NCBI GenBank assembly: GCA_947625565.1
Contig: CANQOU010000018.1
Coordinates: forward strand, 1 to 14,767
DNA from: an uncultured Clostridia bacterium
GTDB taxonomy: Bacteria; Bacillota; Clostridia; TANB77; CAG-508
Direction of reading: 5' to 3'
Length of the DNA stretch: 14,767 nt
Positions within the stretch are counted from its first letter, which is position 1; each line of letters begins with the position of its first letter. Made by a program: the position numbers and the translations under genes. Below the pieces are notes generated by a model that saw only the letters and a program-made list of their open reading frames with translations, had not been told where the DNA came from and made no database searches. Shown here one piece after another: positions 5,979 through 12,894 of this stretch.

Positions 5979-7244
5979 ATGAAGGCTGATGTTGTTTTAG
6001 GAAGTTTTTATGGAGATGAAGGAAAGGGAAAAATTATTGATTACTTATCACAAAAAGCAGATTTTGCTGTAAGATGTTCAGGAGGAAATAATGCAGGACA
6101 TTCAATTGAAATAGATGGAAAAAAATTTGCATTCCATTTGATTCCTTCAGGTATTCTAAATAAGAATACAACTGCAGTTATAGGAAATGGTGTAGTTGTA
6201 GACCCAAAAGTGCTATTGGAAGAAATAAAAAATTTAAAAGAAAATGGATATGATGTTAAAAATTTATGTATTAGTGATAAAGCACATGTTATTTTTTCAT
6301 ATCATGTAGAAATGGATAAATTACAAGAAGAATTAAGGGGAAATGGAAAAATAGGAACAACATGCAGAGGAATAGGACCTGCTTATTGTGACAAATATGA
6401 AAGATGCGGAATTAGAATGGGAGATTTCGTAAATAAAAGATATGAAGAACAAGTTAGAAAAAATATAGAAGTCAAAAACAATATCTTTAAAACATATGGA
6501 CATGAACTAATAGATGCAGATTTACTTATAGAAGAATACAATTCTTATGCAGATATGTTAAAAGAATATGTTGTTGATACTGTTGCAATGTTACATGAAG
6601 CAATTGAACAAGATAAAAAAATCTTATGTGAAGGTGCACAAGCAACATTATTAGATATTGATTTTGGAAGTTATCCATTTGTTACTTCTTCAAACCCTAC
6701 AATAGGAGGAGTTTGTACTGGAACAGGAATTGGAGCAAGATATATTGGAGAAGTATATGGAGTATTAAAAGCATATTCTTCAAAAGTGGGAGAAGGACCA
6801 TATATAACAGAACAAGATAATGAGATAGGTGATAAAATTAGAGAATTAGGTCATGAATATGGAACAACTACAAAAAGACCACGCAGGTGTGGTTGGCTAG
6901 ATTTAGTTGCTTTAAAGTATGCAGTAATGCTAAATGGATTGACTGGATTAGCAATTAATCATGTTGATACAATAGGAAAATTAGATAAAATTAAATTATG
7001 TGTTGGATATAAAAAAGATGGAAAAGTCACAATGCAATATTCAACAGATGTCTATGAAATGGCAAAATGTGAGCCAATATATGAAGAATTTGAAGGAAAC
7101 TTTGGAGATATTAGCAATATAAAAAGAAGAGAAGACTTACCTGAAAATGCAAAAAAATATTTGAATAGAATTGAAGAAATTGTTAAAACACCAATTAAAT
7201 TTATTGGTACAGGAGCAGGAAGGGATTGTATGATTGTATGCTAG
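5979..7244 (+). CDS. purA: adenylosuccinate synthetase
   Basis: It catalyses GTP-dependent ligation of IMP and aspartate to adenylosuccinate, the first committed step from IMP to AMP. The 421-residue length is typical. The GDEGKGK loop at residues 12-18 has the catalytic Asp13, and GGNNAGHS places His41 at the position known from E. coli. GTTCRGIGPAY, EGAQATLLDIDFGSYPF, TSSNPTIGG and TTTKRPRRCGWLDLV are further family segments. The first motif is GSFYGDEGKGK instead of the very common GTQWGDEGKGK. Asp13 is kept, which argues against the phage PurZ type, where Ser replaces it. ATG 5979 is chosen because AAGGAG at 5965-5970 is eight bases upstream; the ATG at 5973 is only two bases from it. It overlaps rdgB by seven bases. 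Confidence 0.95.
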   Translation: MKADVVLGSFYGDEGKGKIIDYLSQKADFAVRCSGGNNAGHSIEIDGKKFAFHLIPSGILNKNTTAVIGNGVVVDPKVLLEEIKNLKENGYDVKNLCISDKAHVIFSYHVEMDKLQEELRGNGKIGTTCRGIGPAYCDKYERCGIRMGDFVNKRYEEQVRKNIEVKNNIFKTYGHELIDADLLIEEYNSYADMLKEYVVDTVAMLHEAIEQDKKILCEGAQATLLDIDFGSYPFVTSSNPTIGGVCTGTGIGARYIGEVYGVLKAYSSKVGEGPYITEQDNEIGDKIRELGHEYGTTTKRPRRCGWLDLVALKYAVMLNGLTGLAINHVDTIGKLDKIKLCVGYKKDGKVTMQYSTDVYEMAKCEPIYEEFEGNFGDISNIKRREDLPENAKKYLNRIEEIVKTPIKFIGTGAGRDCMIVC

Positions 7245-7816
7245 AAATAATAATTGCATCTAATAATATAGGAAAAATAAAAGAAGTGAAAGAAATTTTA
7301 AAGGAATATAAAATAACATCTTTAAATGAATTAAGTGCTAATATAGAAGTAGAAGAAGATGGAGAAACTTTTGAACAAAATGCAATAAAAAAGGCTAAAG
7401 AAACTTCAAAACAACTAAATGGTAAAATATGTATTGCAGATGATTCAGGAATTGAAATTGAATATTTAAAAGGATTTCCAGGAGTTAAAACAAAAAGATG
7501 GTATAAAGGAACAGAAGAAGAAAGAAATCAAGAAATATTAAAGAAATTAGAAGGTGTACCAAAACAAAAACGAAAAGTTACATTTATAGCAGCTGTTAGT
7601 ATAGCAAAAGGGGATAATGCAATTTGTGGAATAGGAACTTTAGAAGGATATATTGCAACAAGTCCAAGGGGAAACAATGGATTTGGATTTGACGAGATTT
7701 TTGAATTGGAAAATGGTAAGACTTTAGCAGAACTTTCAGAGAAAGAAAAAAATCAAATCAGTAGTAGAAGAAAAGCAATAGAAATTTGTAAACAAAAATT
7801 AGAGGAATGGCAGTGA
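7238..7816 (+). CDS. rdgB: XTP/dITP diphosphatase (RdgB/HAM1 family), divergent
   Basis: A 192-residue Ham1/RdgB-type nucleoside triphosphate pyrophosphatase, which removes non-canonical purine nucleotides such as dITP and XTP from the pool. It has the N-terminal IIASNNIGKIKEVKEIL segment, ETFEQNAIKKA, the metal-binding IADDSGIEIEYL (Asp68/69), PRGNNGFGFDEIF and the EKNQISSRRKA tail. Two usual signatures differ: SAR(Y/F) is TKRW at 85-88, and the nucleobase-contacting SHR is SSR at 175-177. Substrate preference may therefore be shifted. The ATG at 7238 overlaps the end of purA, and AGGAAGGG lies 13 bases upstream. A TTG at 7226 is in frame but only one base from that site. Coupling to purA fits: both handle IMP-derived nucleotides. 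Confidence 0.88.
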   Translation: MLEIIIASNNIGKIKEVKEILKEYKITSLNELSANIEVEEDGETFEQNAIKKAKETSKQLNGKICIADDSGIEIEYLKGFPGVKTKRWYKGTEEERNQEILKKLEGVPKQKRKVTFIAAVSIAKGDNAICGIGTLEGYIATSPRGNNGFGFDEIFELENGKTLAELSEKEKNQISSRRKAIEICKQKLEEWQ

Positions 7817-7850
7817 ATTTGGAATTACAAATGTATAAAAACATGTTAAT

Positions 7851-7879
7851 GAGGGATTATGATTATAATCTCTCTTTTT
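7851..7879 (+). terminator. intrinsic terminator after purA-rdgB
   Basis: A 9-bp stem with one G-U pair (GAGGGATTA at 7851-7859, TAATCTCTC at 7866-7874, loop of six) is followed directly by five T. It lies 35 bases after the rdgB stop and closes the purA-rdgB transcript. Confidence 0.85.
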
Positions 7880-7932
7880 CTGCAAAAAAGAGAACAAATC
7901 TAAAAATGGTAATTTAGAGAAAAGAGGTAGAA

Positions 7933-8408
7933 GTGAAAGAAAATAATAAATTAAAATTATTTGAAGATAAAAAAATTAGAGTAAAATGGAATGAAGAATA
8001 AGAAAAGTGGTATTTTTCTGTTGTTGATATAGTTTCAATCTTAACAGATAGTGATTATTAAAAATCAAGAAATTATTGGAAATGGTTGAAAAATAAACTT
8101 AGTGAAGAAGGTAGTGAGTTGGTTAGTAATACTAACCAACTGAAAATGAAATCAGTAGATGGAAAGTATTATAATACAGATGTAATGACAACTGAACAAA
8201 TTTTAAGATTAGTACAATCAATACCATATGGTTAGCACAAGTAGGACAAGAAAGAATAGACGAAACATATGATCCGGAAATAGCAAATAAATAGAGCATC
8301 GGATACATACAGAAAAAAGGATATTCAGAAGAATGGATAAATCAAAGATTAAAGACAATAGATATAAGGAAAGAATTTACTGATGAGTTAAAAGAAAGAG
8401 GCATTTAA
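7933..8408 (+). pseudogene. decayed BRO-N / DinD-like antirepressor-type gene
   Basis: The only coding trace in the 709 bases between rdgB and murA. From a GTG at 7933 (AGAGG five bases upstream) the frame reads KLKLFEDKKIRVKWNEE, stop (7999-8001), EKWYFSVVDIVSILTDSDY, stop (8059-8061), then KSRNYWKWLKNKLSEEGSEL and continues to LRLVQSIPYG and a stop at 8233-8235. The family continues WLAQVGQERIDETYDPEIA, found here in another frame from 8229. Some eight or nine residues are missing at the junction, so a deletion with frameshift is likely. A further +1 at about 8284-8291 and -1 in the A run at 8313-8318 are needed to read NRASDTYRKKGYSEEWINQR and KTIDIRKEFTDELKERGI, stop at 8406-8408. Intact relatives (BRO-N domain, phage antirepressor or DNA-damage-inducible type, about 270 residues) continue beyond this point; the C-terminal part is gone. 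It is a non-functional remnant of an accessory or phage-derived gene. Confidence 0.88.
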
Positions 8409-8470
8409 AAAATTTTGACAATCATTTGGCGAGCCATTGAAAAAGCAACATTGTAAATTTATTTTCTTCA

Positions 8471-8514
8471 CTTTTTACGTAAAGAAAACATAATATATAG
8501 AAAAACGTAAAAAG
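8471..8514. repeat. 10-bp inverted repeat before murA, right arm touching the ribosome binding site
   Basis: CTTTTTACGT at 8471-8480 is exactly complementary to ACGTAAAAAG at 8505-8514, with a 24-base AT-rich spacer that contains CATAAT (8489-8494) and TATAGA (8496-8501), either of which could be the murA -10 box. The last G of the right arm is the first base of the GGAGGAG ribosome binding site. The left arm also contains a self-palindrome, TTTACGTAAA (8473-8482). It could be an operator or an RNA stem; I see no convincing -35 box. Confidence 0.55.
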
Positions 8515-8525
8515 GAGGAGAACTG

Positions 8526-9782
8526 ATGTCAAGCTACATAATAAAAGGAGGGAATAAATTAGAGGGAACTGTTAAAATTTCAGGTTCAAAAAATGCAGCT
8601 TTGCCAATTATTGCAGCAACAATTCTAACAAAAGGAAATACTACTTTATATAATGTACCAAACATACAAGATACTCAAATGATGTATGAAATTATTAAAA
8701 TATTGGGTGGAACAGTGCAAAAAAAGAAAAACAAAATTATTATAGATACAAGTAATATTGATAAATATGAAATACCAGATACGTTAATGCACAAAATGCG
8801 TTCTTCAGTTATTATTGTTGGCGCTATTGTAGGAAGATATAAAACAGCCACTTTTTCATATCCAGGAGGATGTGATATTGGTTCAAGACCAATAGATTTG
8901 CACTTAAAGGCATTTGAAAAACTAGGAATTAACATAAATCAGAATTATGGTAGCATTACTTGCGTAGCAGAGAAAATTATAGGAAATAAAATAGACTTAG
9001 ATTTTCCAAGTGTAGGAGCAACAGAAAATGCAATTTTAGCAAGTGTATTAGCAGAAGGAAAAACTATGATTACAAATGCAGCAAGAGAGCCAGAAATTAT
9101 CGATTTACAAGATTTTTTAAATAAAATGGGAGCAAAAGTTAAAGGTGCAGGAACAGATAAAATAGAAGTAGAAGGTGTAAAAAAATTAAAGGAAATTAGT
9201 TATAACATTATGCCAGATAGAATTGAAACAGGAACATTTTTATGTTTAGCTGCAATTACAGGAGGAATGATTAAGCTTGAGAAAACAAATCCTATGCATA
9301 TTACTCCAGTAATAAATAAGCTAGAAGAAGCAGGCTGTCAAATTCAAATACAAGGAGAAACAATAAGCTTGCAAGCACCAAAAAAATTAAAAGCAGTTGA
9401 TATAAAAACTATGCCATATCCAGGTTTCCCAACAGATATGCAATCAATAATGGCAACAATATTCACAATAGCTAAGGGAACTACAATAATTGTGGAGAAC
9501 ATATTTGAAAATAGATATAAATATGTGCAAGAGTTAAATAAAATGGGGGCAAAAATAACGGTAGAAGGAAAAAGTGCAATTATTAGAGGAACAAGAAAAC
9601 TATATGGTGCAACTGTTAAAGCAACAGACTTGCGTGGAGGAGCAGCATTAGTATTAGCAGGATTATCTGCTAAAGGAACAACGGTAATTGAAAATATAGA
9701 GTATATCTTACGAGGATATGAAAATTTTGATAGAAAAATTAGAATGTTAGGTGGAGATATAGAGGTAACAAATTTAATATGA
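8526..9782 (+). CDS. murA: UDP-N-acetylglucosamine 1-carboxyvinyltransferase
   Basis: It transfers enolpyruvate from PEP to UDP-GlcNAc, the first committed cytoplasmic step of peptidoglycan synthesis and the target of fosfomycin. The 418-residue length is normal. SGSKNAALPIIAA at 19-31 carries the substrate-binding Lys22 and Asn23. The loop PGGCDIGSRPIDLHLKAFEKLG has the catalytic Cys116 (position 115 in the E. coli enzyme), so the protein should be fosfomycin-sensitive at this residue. PGFPTDMQ at 299-306 holds the conserved Asp304. PDRIETGTFL and the C-terminal LRGGAALVLAGLSAKG are also typical. GGAGGAG lies five bases before the ATG. It is followed by its own terminator, so it is a separate unit before the division cluster. 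Firmicutes often have two MurA paralogues; which one this is cannot be told here. Confidence 0.96.
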   Translation: MSSYIIKGGNKLEGTVKISGSKNAALPIIAATILTKGNTTLYNVPNIQDTQMMYEIIKILGGTVQKKKNKIIIDTSNIDKYEIPDTLMHKMRSSVIIVGAIVGRYKTATFSYPGGCDIGSRPIDLHLKAFEKLGININQNYGSITCVAEKIIGNKIDLDFPSVGATENAILASVLAEGKTMITNAAREPEIIDLQDFLNKMGAKVKGAGTDKIEVEGVKKLKEISYNIMPDRIETGTFLCLAAITGGMIKLEKTNPMHITPVINKLEEAGCQIQIQGETISLQAPKKLKAVDIKTMPYPGFPTDMQSIMATIFTIAKGTTIIVENIFENRYKYVQELNKMGAKITVEGKSAIIRGTRKLYGATVKATDLRGGAALVLAGLSAKGTTVIENIEYILRGYENFDRKIRMLGGDIEVTNLI

Positions 9783-9792
9783 AAATTCTTGT

Positions 9793-9838
9793 AAAAAAGA
9801 CGTGATATTTTTAATTTATTATATTGCGTCTTTTTTTT
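9793..9838 (+). terminator. strong intrinsic terminator after murA
   Basis: AAAAAAGACGTGATAT (9793-9808) pairs with ATATTGCGTCTTTTTT (9821-9836), 16 pairs including two G-U, around a 12-base AT loop, and the T run continues to 9838. The stem begins 11 bases after the murA stop. The symmetric A and T flanks could also act on the opposite strand. Confidence 0.88.
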
Positions 9839-9852
9839 ATTTATGATAGAAT
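9824..9852 (+). promoter_or_regulatory. predicted promoter of the ftsQ-DUF881-sbp operon, overlapping the murA terminator
   Basis: TTGCGT (9824-9829) and TAGAAT (9847-9852) are separated by 17 bases. The -35 box lies inside the downstream arm of the murA terminator hairpin. The -10 box is 5/6 and the -35 box 3/6, so the promoter is probably modest. The start codon of ftsQ is 38 bases further on. Confidence 0.5.
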
Positions 9853-9890
9853 AAAAAAGGAAAAAATGTATATCGGTGGAGGTGAAAAAA

Positions 9891-10871
9891 TTGAATAACT
9901 TGTATTATAATGAGCCACTGGAAAAAAGACAAAAAGAAGAATTAAAAGACCAAAAAAAGAAAGTGAAAGATAGAGAAAAACGTATTAAAGAAAATAAAAA
10001 AAATTCAGAACTAAACTCACAAGAATTCGATTTTGAAACAGAAACCGTAATTGGAATGACAAATAAAAATAATCAAAGAAAAAGGCAAATGCTTCAAAAA
10101 AAGCTAGAACAGCAAGAAAAATTAAAACAAAAAAGAAAAAAACGTATTAAGAGAATCATAAAATGGGCAACTATTTTAGGTTTATTAGCAGGAGGAATAG
10201 CATTTGCATTATTATCACCTATATTTAATATTCAAGAAGTACAAGTTGTAGGAAATACAATAGTTCCTGCAGATACAATTGTTAGCTTATCACAATTATC
10301 TAAAGATCAAAATATATTTAAATTTATAAATTTGCAAATAGAAAAAAAGATAAAAGAAAATCCATATATTGATAAAGTCAAAGTCAAAAGAGCATTACCA
10401 AATACTGTACAAATACAAGTACAAGAAAGAGAAAGAAATTTTAATATCCAATTTTTGAATGGATATGCATATATAAATAATCAAGGATATATATTAGAAA
10501 TTTCAGATAATAAATTAGAATTACCAATAATACAAGGAATTACAACGCCAGAAGAAGAAATCAAACCTGGAAATAGATTAAAAACTGAAGACTTAGAGAA
10601 ATTAGAAACAGTAATTCAACTTATGATTGCATGGAAAAATAACAATATGGAGCAAAGTATTGATAGTATTGATATAACTAATAAAAATGAATATTCTATA
10701 AGGATTGAAGAGGAAAAGAAAACGGTTTATCTGGGAGATAAATCTAATTTAAGTAATAAAGTTTTATGGATACAAGCTATAATGAATGACAATAAAGGAA
10801 TAGAAGGGGAAATTTATGTAAATGGAGACTTAAATAACAACTTCAGACCACGCTTTAAACAAAAAGTATAA
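9891..10871 (+). CDS. ftsQ: cell division protein FtsQ/DivIB
   Basis: A bitopic divisome protein that, with FtsL and FtsB/DivIC, links the Z-ring to septal wall synthesis. With the TTG start at 9891 it has 326 residues. Residues 1-90 form a very long, Lys/Glu/Gln-rich and probably coiled-coil cytoplasmic part. WATILGLLAGGIAFALLSPI at 92-111 is the membrane span. The POTRA domain follows at 112-182 (FNIQEVQVVGNTIVPADTIV to NTVQIQVQERE), and then the extracytoplasmic beta domain. The start is TTG because GGAGGTG at 9878-9884 is six bases upstream; in-frame GTG codons at 9876 and 9882 fall in or before that site. The cytoplasmic part is longer than in E. coli FtsQ. It heads the operon with two DUF881 genes and sbp, the B. 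subtilis divIB order. Confidence 0.93.
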   Translation: MNNLYYNEPLEKRQKEELKDQKKKVKDREKRIKENKKNSELNSQEFDFETETVIGMTNKNNQRKRQMLQKKLEQQEKLKQKRKKRIKRIIKWATILGLLAGGIAFALLSPIFNIQEVQVVGNTIVPADTIVSLSQLSKDQNIFKFINLQIEKKIKENPYIDKVKVKRALPNTVQIQVQERERNFNIQFLNGYAYINNQGYILEISDNKLELPIIQGITTPEEEIKPGNRLKTEDLEKLETVIQLMIAWKNNNMEQSIDSIDITNKNEYSIRIEEEKKTVYLGDKSNLSNKVLWIQAIMNDNKGIEGEIYVNGDLNNNFRPRFKQKV

Positions 10872-10882
10872 AGGAGAGAAAT

Positions 10883-11599
10883 ATGACAAATAAAAAAATT
10901 ATTAGTATTGTATTATGTATTATGTGTATGGCACTAACAATTGGAATCTGTATTCAAATGAAAACAGTAAAGAAATATAGTACAGCAGAAGGACAAAATT
11001 ATGACCAAAACAATTTAAGAGCAGAAGTATTGAAATATAGAGAAAAGTATGAAAACACTTTAAATGAAATTGAAAAAGTAGACGATGAATTAGAGAAAAA
11101 CATAGAAGAAGCAACAAATCAGAATTCAGATTTGGAGGATGCAAAAAATCAGATTCAACAAGGAAATAAACTAATAGGAACAACTGAAGTAAAAGGACCA
11201 GGAGCAATTATTAAATTGGCAGATAGTGAGATAGAATCTAGTAAAGTTTTAGACCCATCATTATTAGTAGTACATGATATAGACATATTTTATATTATAA
11301 ATGAACTAAAAAATGCTGGAGCAGAAGCAATATCAGTGAATGAACAAAGAATAGTGCCAACAACAGCCATTGAATGCGGAGGAAATATCATAACTGTAAA
11401 TGGAGAAAAAATAGGATCACCATTTACTATAAAAGCGATAGGATTGCCAGAAAATTTAGTAAATTTAGACAGAACAGGTGGATATTTAGAAAAAATGAGA
11501 GAAGCAGGTTTAACTGCAGAATTTAAAAAATCAAATAATGTAACTATTCCTAAATATTCAGGAATCATAAATTATAAATATGCAAAAAGTATTAACTAG
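10883..11599 (+). CDS. DUF881 family protein, YlxW-like, division cluster
   Basis: A 238-residue membrane-anchored protein. Residues 1-26 include the hydrophobic segment IISIVLCIMCMALTIGICIQ, an N-terminal anchor. Residues 40-95 are a Glu/Lys/Asn-rich coiled coil. From about residue 100 the DUF881 domain begins with GTTEVKGPGAIIKLAD and continues with LVVHDIDIFYIINELKNAGA, EAISVNEQRIVPTTAI, GGNIITVNGEKIGSPFTIKA and IGLPENL. The same family occurs as YlxW and YlxX between divIB and sbp in B. subtilis; the molecular role is not established and a divisome accessory role is inferred from position. AAAGGAG lies six bases before the ATG, 11 bases after the ftsQ stop. It is intact, in contrast to its neighbour, which is a paralogue. 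Confidence 0.9.
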   Translation: MTNKKIISIVLCIMCMALTIGICIQMKTVKKYSTAEGQNYDQNNLRAEVLKYREKYENTLNEIEKVDDELEKNIEEATNQNSDLEDAKNQIQQGNKLIGTTEVKGPGAIIKLADSEIESSKVLDPSLLVVHDIDIFYIINELKNAGAEAISVNEQRIVPTTAIECGGNIITVNGEKIGSPFTIKAIGLPENLVNLDRTGGYLEKMREAGLTAEFKKSNNVTIPKYSGIINYKYAKSIN

Positions 11600-11616
11600 A
11601 AAGGAATACAAGAAAT

Positions 11617-12310
11617 ATGAAGAAAGGTAAAATTACAGTAACTATTACAATAGGAATAGCTTGTTTGGCATTAGCAACAATTATGTTTATGCAATTTAAA
11701 ATTGTTAATCAAGCAGACATAAATGAATTAGAAATAATGCGTGAAGAAGAATTAAGAACAGAACTTGCTAATTGGAAAGCAGATTATGAAGAAGCAGAAT
11801 TGCAATATCAGCAAAAAGCAGAAACATTAAAAGAATATAATGAAAAAGAAGCATCAGATAGCGAAAAAGCAGAATTAGTATGGAAAGAACTAGCTCGGTG
11901 TAAATCTTCTTTTAGGAAATACAGATGTAGAGGGACCGGGGATTGTTGTTACATTAAAGGAAAATGATTCAGCAGAGGCTTCAATAACATCAGATAATTT
12001 AAATATGATTGTAAACAGCTTAAAAGAAGCTGGGGCAGAAGCAATTTGCATCAATAATGAACGAATAGTTAATATGTCAGACATTGTGCTAATAAGAGAT
12101 ACTATTATTCGTGTAAATCAACAAAGAATATTTGCACCATATGTTATAAAAGCAATTGGAAATCAAACATATTTAGAAAGTGCTTTACTTGGAAATGGTG
12201 GAGAAGCAGATAAACTAAAAAAGTTAGGTCATGATGTTGTAATAGAAAAAGAAAATAAGATAGAAATACCAAGTTATAACAAAGAACAAAAAGCAAAATA
12301 TATTGAATAG
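11617..12310 (+). pseudogene. second DUF881 protein, YlxX-like, interrupted by a one-base frameshift
   Basis: The N-terminal half reads from ATG 11617: a membrane anchor (TVTITIGIACLALATIMFMQ), then a coiled coil to about residue 93 (WKELA). It then goes out of frame and stops at 11965-11967. The DUF881 domain continues in the +1 frame, open from 11894, as VNLLLGNTDVEGPGIVVTL, then IVNSLKEAGAEAICINNERI and IFAPYVIKAIGNQTYLE, to a stop at 12308-12310. Removing one G of the GG at 11897-11898 turns GCT CGG TGT into GCT CGT GTA and restores E-L-A-R-V-N-L-L-L-G-N with no other change. The repaired protein has 230 residues, close to the 238 of the intact paralogue upstream. The rest of the gene shows no decay, so a recent mutation, a sequencing or assembly error, or +1 frameshifting on the rare CGG codon are all possible. 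AAAGGA lies 11 bases upstream of the ATG. Confidence 0.88.
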
Positions 12311-12326
12311 AAAAGAGGAAAATGAA

Positions 12327-12731
12327 ATGGTTTTTTTTGCAATTATTATAGGATGTCTATTAGGAGCAATAATAGGAATGAATGCACCTACAATTTCTTA
12401 TACATATTCTAGTTATTTAGCAATTGCAATTATTGCAGCTCTTGATTCTGTATTTGGGGGAATTGCTTCTGTAATAAACAAAAAGTTTGATATAAAAATT
12501 TTTATATCAGGATTTTTCGGAAATGCTATTTTAGCAATTTTATTGACTATTTTAGGAGAAAAATTAAATGTAGATATTTATTTAGCTGCAATAGTTGTAT
12601 TCGTATGGAGAATGTTTATGAACTTAGGAACGATTAGAAGATACTATGTTGAAAAATGGACAAATCGAGTTAAGGAAATACATAAGCAAAAGCCAGAGCA
12701 AAAAGAAGAAACAAATAGCACAGAAGAATAA
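12327..12731 (+). CDS. sbp: small basic protein Sbp (DUF1290), multi-span membrane protein
   Basis: A 134-residue membrane protein. Three or four hydrophobic segments are visible: MVFFAIIIGCLLGAIIGMN, YLAIAIIAALDSVFGGIASV, ISGFFGNAILAILLTILG and VDIYLAAIVVFVWRMFMNLG. The stretches AIIAALDSVFGGI and FISGFFGNAILA are the family hallmarks. A basic then acidic hydrophilic tail of about 28 residues follows. Sbp sits between DUF881 genes and ftsA in B. subtilis and many clostridia; its biochemical role is unknown and a division-linked function is inferred from context. The ATG at 12327 is chosen because AGAGGA at 12314-12319 is seven bases upstream; an in-frame TTG at 12303 overlaps the end of the previous gene and has no site. 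It ends the ftsQ operon just before a terminator. Confidence 0.9.
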   Translation: MVFFAIIIGCLLGAIIGMNAPTISYTYSSYLAIAIIAALDSVFGGIASVINKKFDIKIFISGFFGNAILAILLTILGEKLNVDIYLAAIVVFVWRMFMNLGTIRRYYVEKWTNRVKEIHKQKPEQKEETNSTEE

Positions 12732-12764
12732 AAAACATATAATGAAAAATACAAAAGATGAGAT

Positions 12765-12795
12765 AAGAAGAATTGCAGAAGTGATTCTTCTTTTT
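12765..12795 (+). terminator. intrinsic terminator after sbp
   Basis: AAGAAGAAT (12765-12773) and ATTCTTCTT (12784-12792) form a perfect 9-bp stem with a 10-base loop and run into further T. The stem is AT-rich and the T run is short and interrupted, so termination may be partial, allowing some read-through to ftsA. Confidence 0.7.
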
Positions 12796-12849
12796 ATTGA
12801 AATAAAAAGCAAAGGCTAAAAATGTTGAAATAAAGAACAGAAAACAATA

Positions 12850-12893
12850 TTACAACAAGGTTACAAAAATATTACAAAAATATAACAAATCCT
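12850..12893 (+). repeat. four phased 11-bp direct repeats just upstream of the ftsA promoter
   Basis: Four head-to-tail 11-base units follow each other without gaps: TTACAACAAGG (12850), TTACAAAAATA (12861), an identical TTACAAAAATA (12872) and the degenerate TAACAAATCCT (12883). The last ends one base before the -35 box. The period is close to one helical turn, so the TTACA and A-tract elements all face one side of the DNA. This could be a tandem binding site for a regulator, or an intrinsically curved UP-like element that strengthens the ftsA promoter. Confidence 0.6.
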
Positions 12894-12894
12894 A

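Noticed and set aside
5979..7244. purA as a phage-type PurZ (2-aminoadenine pathway)
   Set aside because: The catalytic Asp13 is present (GDEGKGK), whereas PurZ has Ser at this position. The neighbourhood is chromosomal housekeeping, with no phage genes.
8409..8470. TTGACA at 8415-8420 as the murA -35 box
   Set aside because: No acceptable -10 box at 16-18 bases (TGAAAA at 17), and it is over 100 bases from the start codon.
7817..8525. Insertion sequence or attachment site around the decayed BRO-like gene
   Set aside because: I saw no transposase fragment, terminal inverted repeats, target-site duplication or tRNA gene in the gap, so the mode of entry cannot be supported.
10920..11207. Leu-rich 95-residue minus-strand frame inside the first DUF881 gene
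   Set aside because: It is a mirror of the coiled-coil Glu/Lys/Asn codons on the plus strand and has no start signals. The other long opposite-strand frames within scpB, proS, asnS, murA and ftsA are of the same type.
12850..12893. Short CRISPR-like repeat array
   Set aside because: Units are 11 bases, directly tandem without spacers, and only two are identical. They abut a promoter, so a regulatory reading fits better.
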